From positions 1 through 54,963 of the forward strand of contig NZ_JAMLDY010000023.1 of NCBI RefSeq assembly GCF_024211255.1: 54,963 nt of DNA, in the 5' to 3' direction. Position numbers and translations under genes: made by a program. Under the pieces are notes generated by a model. That model had not been told where the DNA came from. It did not search any database and saw nothing but the letters and a program-made list of their open reading frames with translations. Shown one piece after another: positions 42,552-51,088 of the stretch (its first letter is position 1; the number at the start of each line of letters is the position of its first letter). This DNA is from Sphingomonas liriopis. GTDB lineage: Bacteria > Pseudomonadota > Alphaproteobacteria > Sphingomonadales > Sphingomonadaceae.

Positions 42552-43427
42552 ATGACCCTGGAGCAGCTCAGAATCTTCGTCGGTGTCGCCGAGCGAGAAC
42601 ACGTCACCAAGGCAGCGGAAGCGCTGAACGTCACGCAGTCCGCTGCCTCCGGCGCGGTCGCGGCCCTCGAAGCGCGCTACGGGGTTCCTCTGTTTCACCG
42701 CGTTGGGCGTGGCATCCAGCTGACCGAAGCAGGCCGAGGCTTTCTGGAGGAAGCGCGCGCGGTGCTGGGGCGGGCAGCCCATGCCGAGACGATGTTGGCG
42801 GACTATGCCGGGCTTGCGCGTGGTTCGTTGCGGATCGTCGCCAGCCAGACGATCGCGAGCTACTGGTTGCCGGCAAAGCTCGCCGCCTTCCACGAACGCC
42901 ACCCGCAGATTGCGGTCGAGCTGGCGATCGACAACACCGAGGGCGCGGCAGCGCAGGTCCTGAGCGGCGCGGCGGAGCTCGGTTTCGTCGAGGGCGAGGT
43001 GGACGAACCGGCGCTCGCCCACTGGAATGTCGGGTATGACCCGATGGTGCTGGTCGGCCGCGAGGACGCCGGGCGCGTCGACGACGAGGACTGGCTTCGC
43101 GCTGCACGCTGGATCGTCCGTGAGCAGGGATCGGGTACGCGCTCGACCTTCGAGGACGTGCTGCGAACGCGCGGGTTTGATCCGGCCCAGCTGACGATCG
43201 CGATGACGCTGCCGTCCAACGAGGCGGTGCGCACCGCCGTTGAGGCCGGTGCCGGCGTTGCCGTCTTGTCGCGGTTGGTCGTCGCGCGCGCGCTCAAGGC
43301 CGGCGATCTGGTCGAGCTGCCGCTCGGGCTGCCCGACCGCGCCTTTCACGCGCTGCGCCACAAGGAACGCTATCGCACCCGCGCGGCCGACGCGCTGACG
43401 GATCTTATCAAGGAGCAGGTCGCATGA
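42552..43427 (+). CDS. LysR-family regulator
   Basis: A 291-aa LysR-type regulator. The helix-turn-helix is VTKAAEALNVTQSAASGAV (about residues 18-36), followed by a linker helix and a periplasmic-binding-like effector domain (LRIVASQTIASYWLPAKL). Its gene overlaps the exporter gene (ATGA) and faces a divergent sulfite oxidase gene across a dyad. It probably controls sulfite detoxification; the effector may be sulfite or a related sulfur compound. Confidence 0.9.
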   Translation: MTLEQLRIFVGVAEREHVTKAAEALNVTQSAASGAVAALEARYGVPLFHRVGRGIQLTEAGRGFLEEARAVLGRAAHAETMLADYAGLARGSLRIVASQTIASYWLPAKLAAFHERHPQIAVELAIDNTEGAAAQVLSGAAELGFVEGEVDEPALAHWNVGYDPMVLVGREDAGRVDDEDWLRAARWIVREQGSGTRSTFEDVLRTRGFDPAQLTIAMTLPSNEAVRTAVEAGAGVAVLSRLVVARALKAGDLVELPLGLPDRAFHALRHKERYRTRAADALTDLIKEQVA

Positions 43428-44575
43428 CTGCCGACACGCACTCCGTTCTCAGCGGCCTCAAGCCGCTCAGCCGGCTCGATCACCCCCGCGAGATGATCCG
43501 CCAGTTCACGCCCAACTGGTTCGCCGCGACGATGGGCACGGGCATCCTCGCGCTCGCACTGCCGCAGGTACCCGGCATTGGACCCTCGCTGAAGCCATTC
43601 GGCGAGGTGTTGTGGTTCTTCAACATCGCACTCTTCGCGCTGTTCGCCGGCCTCTATGGCGCGCGCTGGGTGATGTTCGGGCATGAGGCGCGGCGCATCT
43701 TCGGGCACAACACCGTGTCAATGTTCATCGGGACCATCCCGATGGGGCTGGCGACAATCATCAACGGCTGCCTCGCCTTCGGCATCGCGCGGTTCGGGAA
43801 TGGCATCGTGCCGGTCGCGCAGGTCTTGTGGTGGATCGACGTCGCCATGTCGCTCGCCTGCGGCGTACTGATCCCGTACCTGATGTTCACCCGCCACGAG
43901 CATAGCCTGGACGGCATGACCGCGGTATGGCTGCTGCCGGTCGTCGCTGCCGAAGTGGCGGGTGCCAGCGGCGGGCTGCTCGCGCCGCATCTGGCCGATC
44001 CCCACGCGCAGCTAGTCACGCTTGCGACCTCCTATGTGCTGTGGGCCTATTCGGTGCCGGTCGCGTTTGGCATCCTCGCCATCCTCATCCTGCGCATGGC
44101 ACTCCATAAGTTGCCGCATGAAAGCATGGCGGCATCCTCCTGGCTGGCGCTGGGGCCGATCGGCACGGGTGCTCTGGGCATGCTGGTGCTCGGGGCAGAT
44201 GCGCCGGCGATCCTCGCGGCGCACGGGTTGGCCGATGTCGGTAGCGTCGCTCAAGGGATCGGCGTTGTCGCCGGACTCTGCCTGTGGGGTTTCGGCCTGT
44301 GGTGGCTGGCGCTCGCGACGCTTATCACCATCCGCTACTGGCGCGCTGGTGTGCCGTTCAACCTGGGCTGGTGGGGCTATACCTTTCCGCTCGGCGTCTA
44401 CACCGTCGCCACCTTCCGCCTCGGCACGACGCTGAACCTCGGCTTCTTCGGCATAGCTGGCACGGTGCTGACAGTCGCGCTTGCGGCGATGTGGCTGCTG
44501 GTCGGTGCCAAGACGCTGGCTGGCGCATGGCGGGGCAACCTGTTCGTCTCGCCCTGCATCGCCACCCCGAACTGA
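43424..44575 (+). CDS. TDT-family exporter (SSU1/TehA-like)
   Basis: A 383-aa integral membrane protein with about ten helices of the tellurite-resistance/dicarboxylate (TDT, SLAC1/TehA) family. It starts with QFTPNWFAATMGTGILALAL, as in SSU1 sulfite pumps. Located between a LysR gene and sorAB, sulfite is the most likely substrate; tellurite or malate transport is less consistent with the context. Confidence 0.87.
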   Translation: MTADTHSVLSGLKPLSRLDHPREMIRQFTPNWFAATMGTGILALALPQVPGIGPSLKPFGEVLWFFNIALFALFAGLYGARWVMFGHEARRIFGHNTVSMFIGTIPMGLATIINGCLAFGIARFGNGIVPVAQVLWWIDVAMSLACGVLIPYLMFTRHEHSLDGMTAVWLLPVVAAEVAGASGGLLAPHLADPHAQLVTLATSYVLWAYSVPVAFGILAILILRMALHKLPHESMAASSWLALGPIGTGALGMLVLGADAPAILAAHGLADVGSVAQGIGVVAGLCLWGFGLWWLALATLITIRYWRAGVPFNLGWWGYTFPLGVYTVATFRLGTTLNLGFFGIAGTVLTVALAAMWLLVGAKTLAGAWRGNLFVSPCIATPN

Positions 44576-44664
44576 TCCGCCGTGGTGATCGGATCAGTCG
44601 GTTCGATCACTTGCAGAACGCCCCTTCGATCCGCCAGCGTGGCTGGCCACAGGAGAGCCTTGTC

Positions 44665-45900
44665 ATGGACAATTTCGACGCCGGGCTGGCGAGTGAGACC
44701 AGCCGTCGCCGCTTTCTTAGGCATGCCGCGCTCGGCAGCGCCGGCCTTGCCGCAGCACCTGCGCTGGCACAGCAGCTCGTCGACCTGAAGCTGCCTGGCG
44801 GCAATGCCGAACGGCCGATGACCAGCGCCTTTCCCGGCAAGGGCAGCATGATCCTCCAGCGTGTCCATCCGCCTTTGCTGGAAACGCCGATGGACGTGTT
44901 CGACAAGTCGGTGTTCACGCCCAACGACCAGTTCTTCGTCCGCTGGCACTGGGCCGACATCCCGACCTCGATCGATGTCGAGACTTTCCGCCTCAACGTC
45001 TTCGGCCACGTCAACCGGCCGCTGTCGATCAGCCTCGCTCAGCTGCTGCGCCTTCCACGGGTCGAAATGGCGGCGGTCAATCAGTGCTCGGGCAACAGTC
45101 GCGGGCTATTCCAGCCGCGGGTCGCCGGTGCCCAATGGGGCAACGGCGCGATGGGCAACGCCAAATGGCTCGGTGTGCGGCTACGCGACGTGCTCGACCT
45201 CGCGGGGGTCAAGGCAGGCGCGGTACAGGTGCGCTTCGGCGCGCTCGATCAGCCGGTCGTGGCGGGCGCCCCTGACTTCGAGAAGGCGCTCGACATCGAC
45301 CATGCCCGCGACGGAGAGGTGATGATCGCATTCGGCATGAACGGCGAGCAGCTGCCGTTCCTCAACGGCTTTCCCTGCCGGCTGATCGTGCCGGGGTGGT
45401 ATTCGACCTATTGGGTCAAGATGCTGAACTCGATCGAGGTGCTACCCGGTCCTGACGACCAGTATTGGATGGCCAAGGCCTACAAGATCCCCGCGACACC
45501 CGGCGCGAATGTCGCGCCCGGCGCCAAGGACTTCCCGACTGTCCCCATCAACCGGATGATCCCGCGCAGCTGGATGACCAGCCTGCCCGATGGCCAGGCG
45601 ATCGCCTATGAGGCGTCGATTCCGGTCGGCGGCATCGCCATGGGCGGCGACTGCGGTGTCGCCAAGGTCGATGTATCGTCGGATGGTGGCCGCACCTGGT
45701 ATAAGACGATGCTCGGCGCGGACGAGGGCAGGTACAGCTTTCGGCGCTGGGACGGGCGCGTGCCGCTCCGACGCGGCCCCAACCCGATCATGGCGCGCTG
45801 CTGGAACACCAACGGGGTCGCCCAGCCGATTAAGCCGATCTGGAACCCAGGCGGGTTCATGCGCGGCAACATTGAAACCACCACCATCATCGCGGCCTGA
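44665..45900 (+). CDS. sorA: SorA, periplasmic sulfite dehydrogenase molybdoprotein
   Basis: A 411-aa sulfite dehydrogenase subunit. Tat signal SRRRFLRHAALGSAG (residues 13-27), then the molybdopterin domain with Mo-ligand Cys141 in AAVNQCSGNSRG, and a Mo-co dimerisation domain from about 290 on. The frame opens earlier, but that part lies within the exporter gene; the ATG at 44665 has GGAGAG upstream. The following cytochrome gene supplies its electron acceptor. It oxidises sulfite to sulfate in the periplasm. Confidence 0.92.
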   Translation: MDNFDAGLASETSRRRFLRHAALGSAGLAAAPALAQQLVDLKLPGGNAERPMTSAFPGKGSMILQRVHPPLLETPMDVFDKSVFTPNDQFFVRWHWADIPTSIDVETFRLNVFGHVNRPLSISLAQLLRLPRVEMAAVNQCSGNSRGLFQPRVAGAQWGNGAMGNAKWLGVRLRDVLDLAGVKAGAVQVRFGALDQPVVAGAPDFEKALDIDHARDGEVMIAFGMNGEQLPFLNGFPCRLIVPGWYSTYWVKMLNSIEVLPGPDDQYWMAKAYKIPATPGANVAPGAKDFPTVPINRMIPRSWMTSLPDGQAIAYEASIPVGGIAMGGDCGVAKVDVSSDGGRTWYKTMLGADEGRYSFRRWDGRVPLRRGPNPIMARCWNTNGVAQPIKPIWNPGGFMRGNIETTTIIAA

Positions 45901-45914
45901 GGAGCGAGGAAATC

Positions 45915-46397
45915 ATGAAGACTCCGTCTCCCGGCGTGCTGGCCGCTGGCCTGATCGGCCTGACCGGCATCATCCTCGTCTCGATCGGCGCGCCGAGCAG
46001 CCGCAAGGCGCCCGTTCCGATCTCCGAGACGTCTGAGCCGGCACCGGCTGCCAGCGTGTCAGCGCGCGGCTTCTCGCTTGCCTCGACCAGCGTCGACCTG
46101 CCGGCCGACGACGCGACCTACCCCGACGGTCCGCACGCCGACGTCATCAATGCCAACTGCACCTCGTGTCACTCAGCCAGCATGGCGCTGACCCAGCCTG
46201 CGCTATCGGCGGAACAGTGGAAGGCGACCGTCACCAAGATGCGTGAGGTGTACAAGGCGCCGGTGGCCGAGAAGGACGTTGACGCGATCGTTGCTTATCT
46301 CACCGCTATGCCGAGCCAGAAGGCGGCACCCGCAACCGGCAAGGCGCAGGATCCCGACCCCAAGGCGGCTCCCGATGGCTCAGGTGGAACCGGCTAA
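45915..46397 (+). CDS. sorB: SorB-like cytochrome c subunit
   Basis: A 160-aa monoheme cytochrome c. A membrane anchor or signal (about residues 8-26) is followed by the heme motif CTSCH (82-86) and a candidate axial Met in TKMREVY (about 108). The carboxy end is Pro/Ala/Gly-rich. It starts 14 bp after sorA, and GAGG precedes the ATG. It would take electrons from SorA and pass them to the respiratory chain. Confidence 0.88.
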   Translation: MKTPSPGVLAAGLIGLTGIILVSIGAPSSRKAPVPISETSEPAPAASVSARGFSLASTSVDLPADDATYPDGPHADVINANCTSCHSASMALTQPALSAEQWKATVTKMREVYKAPVAEKDVDAIVAYLTAMPSQKAAPATGKAQDPDPKAAPDGSGGTG

Positions 46398-46426
46398 GCG
46401 AGCCTCCGCCACAATCCCAAAATACC

Positions 46427-46440
46427 ATCCCAATGGGAAT
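46427..46440. repeat. ATCCCAAT-GGGAAT inverted element
   Basis: ATCCCAATGGGAAT lies inside the 207-bp gap between sorB and the kinase gene; a further GTTCCCAATC is at 46461-46470. The preceding bases TACC are shared with the element at 48628. The gap otherwise shows no gene. Confidence 0.45.
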
Positions 46441-46604
46441 GCCCTGACCGCTCGCTGGCCGTTCCCAATCGAAAAGTCGGGTTGGTACCCTCGCCAGCTT
46501 GCACCTCTACTTATCAATCAGACGTATCTCGGCCCCCTGAATGCGGCTAAGACTATGAGGGATAGGGAAGTCCGGGGGGACGGCCAGGCTATTGAAAGGG
46601 CGGG

Positions 46605-48182
46605 GTGTTGTCGCAAAGTCAGGCTGCGCGCCGTGCGGGCGCGCTGAAGGAGTTGGCGGTACTCGACACGCCCGAAGAGCAGGCGTTCGACGATATCGTG
46701 TTCATCGCGTCGCGCACCTGCGACACACCGATCGCGCTCATCAGCCTGCTCGATGACGATCGACAGTGGTTCAAGGCGCGTGTGGGCCTCGACGTACGTC
46801 AGACCGACATTGCCCAATCGGTGTGCCAGATCGATGTCGACGAAGCCGACATGCTGGTCATCGCCGATTTGACGCGCGATCCCCGCACCGCGGCGAATCC
46901 ACTGGTCACGGGCGAGCGGGCGTTCCGCTTCTATGCCGGCGTACCGCTGGTCCTTCGCTCAGGGGTGGTCGTCGGGCGACTCTGCGTAATTGACACGAAG
47001 CCGCGGCCTGAAGGCCTGACCCAGGAACAAATGACGCTGTTGCGTGCGCTTGGCCGTCAGGTTTCCGATCAGCTCGATCTTCGGCGTGCTGCACAGGTCA
47101 GCGCGCGGCTGCTGGAGCTGCAAACGGCACTGATAGAAATCAGCGAGCGCATTCGCGCCAGCGACGAGGCGGTCGAGATGACCTCTGCGGCGGCTGCCGT
47201 TGTCGGTCGCGTCCTTGGGGTGCAGCGGGCGAGTTTCGGCCTGGTCGATCCCGAGGTGGAGATCGTCGATGTGGAGGCCGACTGGACCGCGCCGGGCATC
47301 GCCAGCATCGCCGGTCGTCACCGCTTCGACGATTACGGCGCGCTGCGCGCCGATCTGGTGGCGGGCGAACCGCTGGTTATCGAAGACGTGGCGACTGATC
47401 GCCGCACCTCGGCCAATACCGCCGCAATGTACGCGCTCGACATCGGCGCACTGGTCAACATGCCGGTGCGGGAACGCGGACGCACGGTTGCCATCTTCAT
47501 CGTCAACGCGTCCCGGCCGCGGCTCTGGACAGCCGACGAGCTCTTGTTCCTGCGCAGCGTCGCGGACCGACTGGAGGCCGGTGTCGCCCGCCTGCGTGCC
47601 GAACAGCAGCAAGGCGTCCTTAACGGCGAGATCAACCACCGGCTCAAGAACATGCTGTCGATGGTCCAGGCGATCGCCAGCCAGACATTGCGCACCGTTT
47701 CCGAGCGCGCACCGGTCGAGAGCTTCGAGCGCCGACTGGTCGCGCTGAGTGCGGCGCACGACGTGCTGCTTCAGAAGAGCTGGAAGGACGCGGACCTGCG
47801 GACTGTTGCCAAAGCCGTGGTCGAGACGGTCGGCTTCAGTGAGCGGATGACTCTGGATGGCCCCTCGGTGCCGCTTGGCGCGCGTGCCGCCCTGTCCTTT
47901 TCGCTCGTCGTTCACGAGCTGATGACGAATGCGTGCAAATATGGCGCGCTCTGTGTGGAGGGCGGGCATGTCGAACTTACATGGGCCATCGAGGACAACG
48001 ACCTTATCGTTCGTTGGCGCGAGCGCGGCGGACCTCCTGTTGTCTCGCCGAGCCGAAAAGGCTTCGGCTCCCGGCTGATACGGCTTGGTCTGACCGGAAC
48101 GGGCGGTACCGAGCTCCGTTATGAACCCAATGGATTCGAGGCTGACCTGCGCGCCTCCGTCGAGCACTTGGCCCAGGCGTAG
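46605..48182 (+). CDS. Sensor histidine kinase with two GAF domains, HWE/HisKA_2 type
   Basis: A 525-aa apparently cytoplasmic sensor kinase. Two GAF domains (about residues 25-165 and 175-325) are followed by an HWE/HisKA_2 phosphoacceptor domain with NGEINHRLKNMLSMVQAI (about 345-362) and an ATPase domain starting VVHELMTNACKYGAL. There is no membrane segment. GTG start at 46605, with AAAGGG upstream. It forms a pair with the receiver gene 9 bp downstream. Typical of alphaproteobacteria; ligand unknown (light, redox or small molecule). Confidence 0.88.
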   Translation: MLSQSQAARRAGALKELAVLDTPEEQAFDDIVFIASRTCDTPIALISLLDDDRQWFKARVGLDVRQTDIAQSVCQIDVDEADMLVIADLTRDPRTAANPLVTGERAFRFYAGVPLVLRSGVVVGRLCVIDTKPRPEGLTQEQMTLLRALGRQVSDQLDLRRAAQVSARLLELQTALIEISERIRASDEAVEMTSAAAAVVGRVLGVQRASFGLVDPEVEIVDVEADWTAPGIASIAGRHRFDDYGALRADLVAGEPLVIEDVATDRRTSANTAAMYALDIGALVNMPVRERGRTVAIFIVNASRPRLWTADELLFLRSVADRLEAGVARLRAEQQQGVLNGEINHRLKNMLSMVQAIASQTLRTVSERAPVESFERRLVALSAAHDVLLQKSWKDADLRTVAKAVVETVGFSERMTLDGPSVPLGARAALSFSLVVHELMTNACKYGALCVEGGHVELTWAIEDNDLIVRWRERGGPPVVSPSRKGFGSRLIRLGLTGTGGTELRYEPNGFEADLRASVEHLAQA

Positions 48183-48191
48183 CACGAACCT

Positions 48192-48569
48192 ATGACAATT
48201 GCTTCTCACGAACCCGTGCCGATCGTCCTCGTTGTCGAAGACGAGCCACTGCTGCGGCTGTTCGCGGTACAGGTGGTCGAGGACGCTGGCTACGAACCGC
48301 TGGAAGCGGCGAACGCCGCTGAGGCCATCGCGATTCTGGAGAGCAGGCCGGACATCAGGATCGTCTTTACCGACATCGACATGCCGGGCGGCCTAGACGG
48401 CATAAAGCTGGCCGCGTGCATCCGCGACCGCTGGCCACCCATCAAGATCATCATCACGTCAGGAAAGCCCTTGCCGCCGCGTACCGTCATGCCGGCGGAG
48501 ACGGTGTTCTTTCCCAAACCCTACCGACAGGATCGCGTGATCGCTTCGCTCCATCAGATGGCTGCATAA
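48192..48569 (+). CDS. Single-domain response regulator (receiver)
   Basis: A 125-aa CheY-like receiver. Asp17-Glu18 form the acidic pocket (VVEDE), Asp61 in FTDIDMP is the phosphorylation site, and KPY near residue 114 carries the conserved Lys. It has no output domain, so it would act by protein contact. It is the partner of the preceding kinase, as is common for HWE kinases. Confidence 0.9.
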   Translation: MTIASHEPVPIVLVVEDEPLLRLFAVQVVEDAGYEPLEAANAAEAIAILESRPDIRIVFTDIDMPGGLDGIKLAACIRDRWPPIKIIITSGKPLPPRTVMPAETVFFPKPYRQDRVIASLHQMAA

Positions 48570-48627
48570 GGCTTTCGCCGAAGAGCTTCCGTGACACCTG
48601 CCTTGGTGACGGTTCTCCCGATTTACC

Positions 48628-48641
48628 ATCCCAATCGGGAC
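48628..48641. repeat. ATCCCAATCGGGAC inverted element
   Basis: Variant of the TTCCCAATCGGGAA element at 37583, just ahead of crossover site B. Shares TACCATCCCAAT with 46424-46435, so copies flank the kinase-receiver gene pair. Confidence 0.45.
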
Positions 48642-48669
48642 GGTGTCGGAGCCGTCCGGTTGTGACACT
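48642..48669. repeat. 28-bp res-like crossover site B
   Basis: Half-sites GGTGTCGGAGCC and GGTTGTGACACT enclose GTCC, the same 12-4-12 layout and orientation as site A at 36873-36900. A further half-site GGTGTCAGAACC is at 48703-48714, and GTGTCAGAA again at 48717-48725, just before the second recombinase gene. Confidence 0.62.
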
Positions 48670-48732
48670 AACCCCCCGCCCCAGCTTTTCCGCGGGTTTA
48701 CAGGTGTCAGAACCCCGTGTCAGAAAGCAGGC

Positions 48733-49320
48733 ATGGAAATCGGCTATGCGCCCGTGTCCCGCGGCGACACCCAGGACCTCGCTCCGCAGCTTCGTGCGCT
48801 AACCGATGCCGGGTGCGATCCGATCTATCGGGAGGAAGCATCGGGTGGCCATGCCGACCGCCGAGAGCTGGCGCGCGCGATCGGCGCATTGACGCCCGGC
48901 GACGTGCTGGTGGTGTGGAAGCTCGACCGGCTGTCCCGATCCCTTCGCGACCTCCTGTTCACGCTGGAGGCGATCACCGCGGCCGGCGCCGGCTTCCGGT
49001 CGCTGACCGAGGCGATCGACACCACCACCGCGCCGGGCCGGTTGATGACGCAGATGCTTGGCGCGTTCGCCGAGTTCGAGCGCGCGATGATCCGCGAGCG
49101 TACCATGAGCGGGCTGGCCCACGCGCGTAGCGCCGGCCGCCATCTTGGACGCCGGCCGAGCCTTACCGGCCAGCAGCGCGCCGAGATCATTGCCAGGGCG
49201 GAAGCAGGCCAAGGCTCCCCTGCCCAGCTCGCCAGCCTGTTCCGCGTGTCGCGCTCGACCGTGCAACGCGTGCTACGTGCGCATCGCGAGCGGTTGATCG
49301 AACCAAGTAAAAAAGCCTGA
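48733..49320 (+). CDS. Serine recombinase with altered active site
   Basis: A 195-aa small serine recombinase. It starts MEIGYAPVSRGDTQ: Ser9 is present, but the almost invariant Arg two residues before it is Pro7. KLDRLSRS (about residues 62-69) and the helix region ERAMIRERTMSG are intact, as is a carboxy-terminal helix-turn-helix (LASLFRVSRSTVQRVLRA). It lies 63 bp after crossover site B. The frame opens upstream at 48643, across the half-sites. Activity is uncertain because of the Arg-to-Pro change. Confidence 0.85.
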   Translation: MEIGYAPVSRGDTQDLAPQLRALTDAGCDPIYREEASGGHADRRELARAIGALTPGDVLVVWKLDRLSRSLRDLLFTLEAITAAGAGFRSLTEAIDTTTAPGRLMTQMLGAFAEFERAMIRERTMSGLAHARSAGRHLGRRPSLTGQQRAEIIARAEAGQGSPAQLASLFRVSRSTVQRVLRAHRERLIEPSKKA

Positions 49321-49344
49321 GACAGGTGAACCGGCTTGCATTGT

Positions 49345-49361
49345 GTATTACACCGCAATAC
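49345..49361. promoter_or_regulatory. GTATT/AATAC dyad upstream of the RHH gene
   Basis: GTATT (49345-49349) and AATAC (49357-49361) lie 31 bp before the small ribbon-helix-helix gene. A possible autoregulatory operator for that protein. Confidence 0.35.
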
Positions 49362-49391
49362 GAGAACATACAAGGTACGCCGGAGAGCCTG

Positions 49392-49559
49392 ATGGCAGAT
49401 GATGTGGTCGTGACGGTACGAGTGCCAAAAACGCTAGTCCAGCGGGCACGTCAGGTAGCCGATAGTCGGGACGAAACTATGAGCCAAGTCATCCGGCGAA
49501 GCTTGCGCGGCTATGTCGGCCGTGCGCCAAAATCTATCGAAAATGAGGACGCAGCCTAA
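49392..49559 (+). CDS. Small ribbon-helix-helix protein
   Basis: A 55-aa protein starting MADDVVVTVRVPKTLVQRAR, with the short strand and two helices of the CopG/Arc (ribbon-helix-helix) fold. The ATG at 49392 has GGAGAG upstream; the frame opens at 49326 but without such a site. Its stop overlaps the methyltransferase start (TAATG). It may regulate the restriction-modification genes, taking the place of a C protein, or act as an antitoxin for a nearby gene. Confidence 0.7.
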   Translation: MADDVVVTVRVPKTLVQRARQVADSRDETMSQVIRRSLRGYVGRAPKSIENEDAA

Positions 49560-50242
49560 TGTCACAACCTAAGCGCAAGGCGTCCACAAAGTCACCGACT
49601 TACAGCCCGGCGGGAATGGATCTGTTGGACGTCGCCGGCGGCGGTGGCTTCAAGACCGTGCTGGCGGATCCGCCATGGCAGTTTCAAAATCGCACCGGGA
49701 AGGTCGCGCCCGAGCATCGCCGGCTCAATCGCTATGAGACGATGACGCTGGACGACATTTGTGCGTTACCGGTTTCGGAGTGTGTTGCCCCAACAGCACA
49801 CCTTTATTTATGGGTTCCTAATGCTCTACTACCGGACGGGCTACGCGTGCTGCGCGAATGGGGGTTCGAGTACAAATCCAACATTGTCTGGCGGAAGATC
49901 CGCAAGGACGGCGGGTCCGACGGGCGGGGTGTCGGTTTCTATTTCCGCAACGTCACCGAGCTGATCCTGTTTGGCGTGCGGGGTAAGAACGCTCGCACGC
50001 TCGATCCCGGCCGAACCCAGGTGAACTATCTGGAAAGCCGCAAGCGGGAGCACAGCCGTAAACCCGATGAGCAATATCCGCTTATCGAAGAGTGCAGCCC
50101 TGGCCCCTTCCTAGAAATGTTCTCACGCGGAACGCGCCCGGATTGGACTGTGTGGGGCAACCAGGCTGACGAGGAATATACCCCGTCGTGGCCGACCTAC
50201 GCCCATCATTCTAAGGCTGAGTTACCGGTGGCAGCGGAGTAG
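49559..50242 (+). CDS. MT-A70 family adenine DNA methyltransferase
   Basis: A 227-aa methyltransferase. The catalytic motif DPPW (37-40) in VLADPPWQFQNRTGK, followed by LYLWVPNALLPDG and ELILFGVRGK, is typical of the MT-A70 group, which methylates N6 of adenine. It is 3'-convergent with a BglII-like endonuclease gene (32-bp overlap), so it probably protects that enzyme's site. Confidence 0.9.
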   Translation: MSQPKRKASTKSPTYSPAGMDLLDVAGGGGFKTVLADPPWQFQNRTGKVAPEHRRLNRYETMTLDDICALPVSECVAPTAHLYLWVPNALLPDGLRVLREWGFEYKSNIVWRKIRKDGGSDGRGVGFYFRNVTELILFGVRGKNARTLDPGRTQVNYLESRKREHSRKPDEQYPLIEECSPGPFLEMFSRGTRPDWTVWGNQADEEYTPSWPTYAHHSKAELPVAAE

Positions 50243-51038
50243 GCTCCGCGAGGATCTCCTGCTCCTCCTCACCCTCAGCAATAGCGCCCACATCCAGATG
50301 CTCATCAAAGGTGACGATGGTGCTGGGCAGGCCAATGAGGAGGAGCGGACATGGGTTGCCTACGCCGCGATGGACACGATCCTCAAGCTTGCGCCAGTGG
50401 GTCGTGGCCGCTCCATATTTGTCTTTCACAAAGCTCAGTGACCAAGCGTCAGCAAATGTCGCACCGCCCGCCCGCATCCGGCGTGCAACATCGGCTTTTT
50501 GTCGGGGTGTAGGCGTTAGACCCAAAGACCCGAGATCTTCGCCCGATTCCAGGCCTCGCTCTGTCGCGAAACGGCGTACAAGCTGCACCATATCATCCTG
50601 TAGGCTCGATCCCCTCGTGACGATCACGCCAACGCTGATCGCTCCCTCCGCGTGCAGGCGCTTGAAGTTTTCTAAGTCGCGATCAAAGAACGGATCTTTG
50701 TTGTTCCACTCGATCTCAAGCGCGATGACCCGGCCATCCGGGAAAGTTCGAACATGATCGACCTCGTGAGATATCGATTCTCTTTGCACCCCGTTGATGC
50801 GCTTCTCGATCGTGAAATTGACCTTGTGCCAGCCCAACTCGGCCAGTGCGCGCCGTAAGCGCTGCGTCCCCTTGGTTTCGCCGCCGCCCGAACCGATAAT
50901 TTCTTCGATCGGGATGGACAGCGCGCCTAGCGCTGCCCCCAGCTCACCGATCGCGTCGGGAAAATCGACGCTTAGGATTGCCGTCGCGTGGCTGTGAAAC
51001 TCGATTTGGAAGCCGCGTTCGGCCAGATCTTCAAACAT
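50211..51038 (-). CDS. BglII/BstYI-type restriction endonuclease
   Basis: A type II endonuclease of the BglII family, 275 aa from the ATG at 51038. The active-site region is VDHVRTFPDGRVIALEIEW followed by NNKDPFFDRDLENFKRLH; Asp, Glu and Glu in D-x6-E-x-E (Asp120, Glu127 and Glu129 counted from the longer frame) are candidate catalytic residues. Family members cut sites with a GATC core, such as AGATCT or RGATCY. An earlier ATG at 51095 with AGAGG upstream would add 19 residues and overlap the divergent gene. It forms a restriction-modification pair with the MT-A70 enzyme. Confidence 0.82.
   Translation of the reverse strand: MFEDLAERGFQIEFHSHATAILSVDFPDAIGELGAALGALSIPIEEIIGSGGGETKGTQRLRRALAELGWHKVNFTIEKRINGVQRESISHEVDHVRTFPDGRVIALEIEWNNKDPFFDRDLENFKRLHAEGAISVGVIVTRGSSLQDDMVQLVRRFATERGLESGEDLGSLGLTPTPRQKADVARRMRAGGATFADAWSLSFVKDKYGAATTHWRKLEDRVHRGVGNPCPLLLIGLPSTIVTFDEHLDVGAIAEGEEEQEILAEPTPLPPVTQP
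50234..50249. terminator. Hairpin at the convergent methylase/endonuclease ends
   Basis: GCGGAG and CTCCGC (6-bp stem, 4-base loop) cover the methyltransferase stop codon and the carboxy codons of the endonuclease. Possibly a weak bidirectional terminator. Confidence 0.35.
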
Positions 51039-51088
51039 GCTCACCCAATAGCGCCTAGCGGCGCTTCTGCCGATTCCGATCTGTCCAG

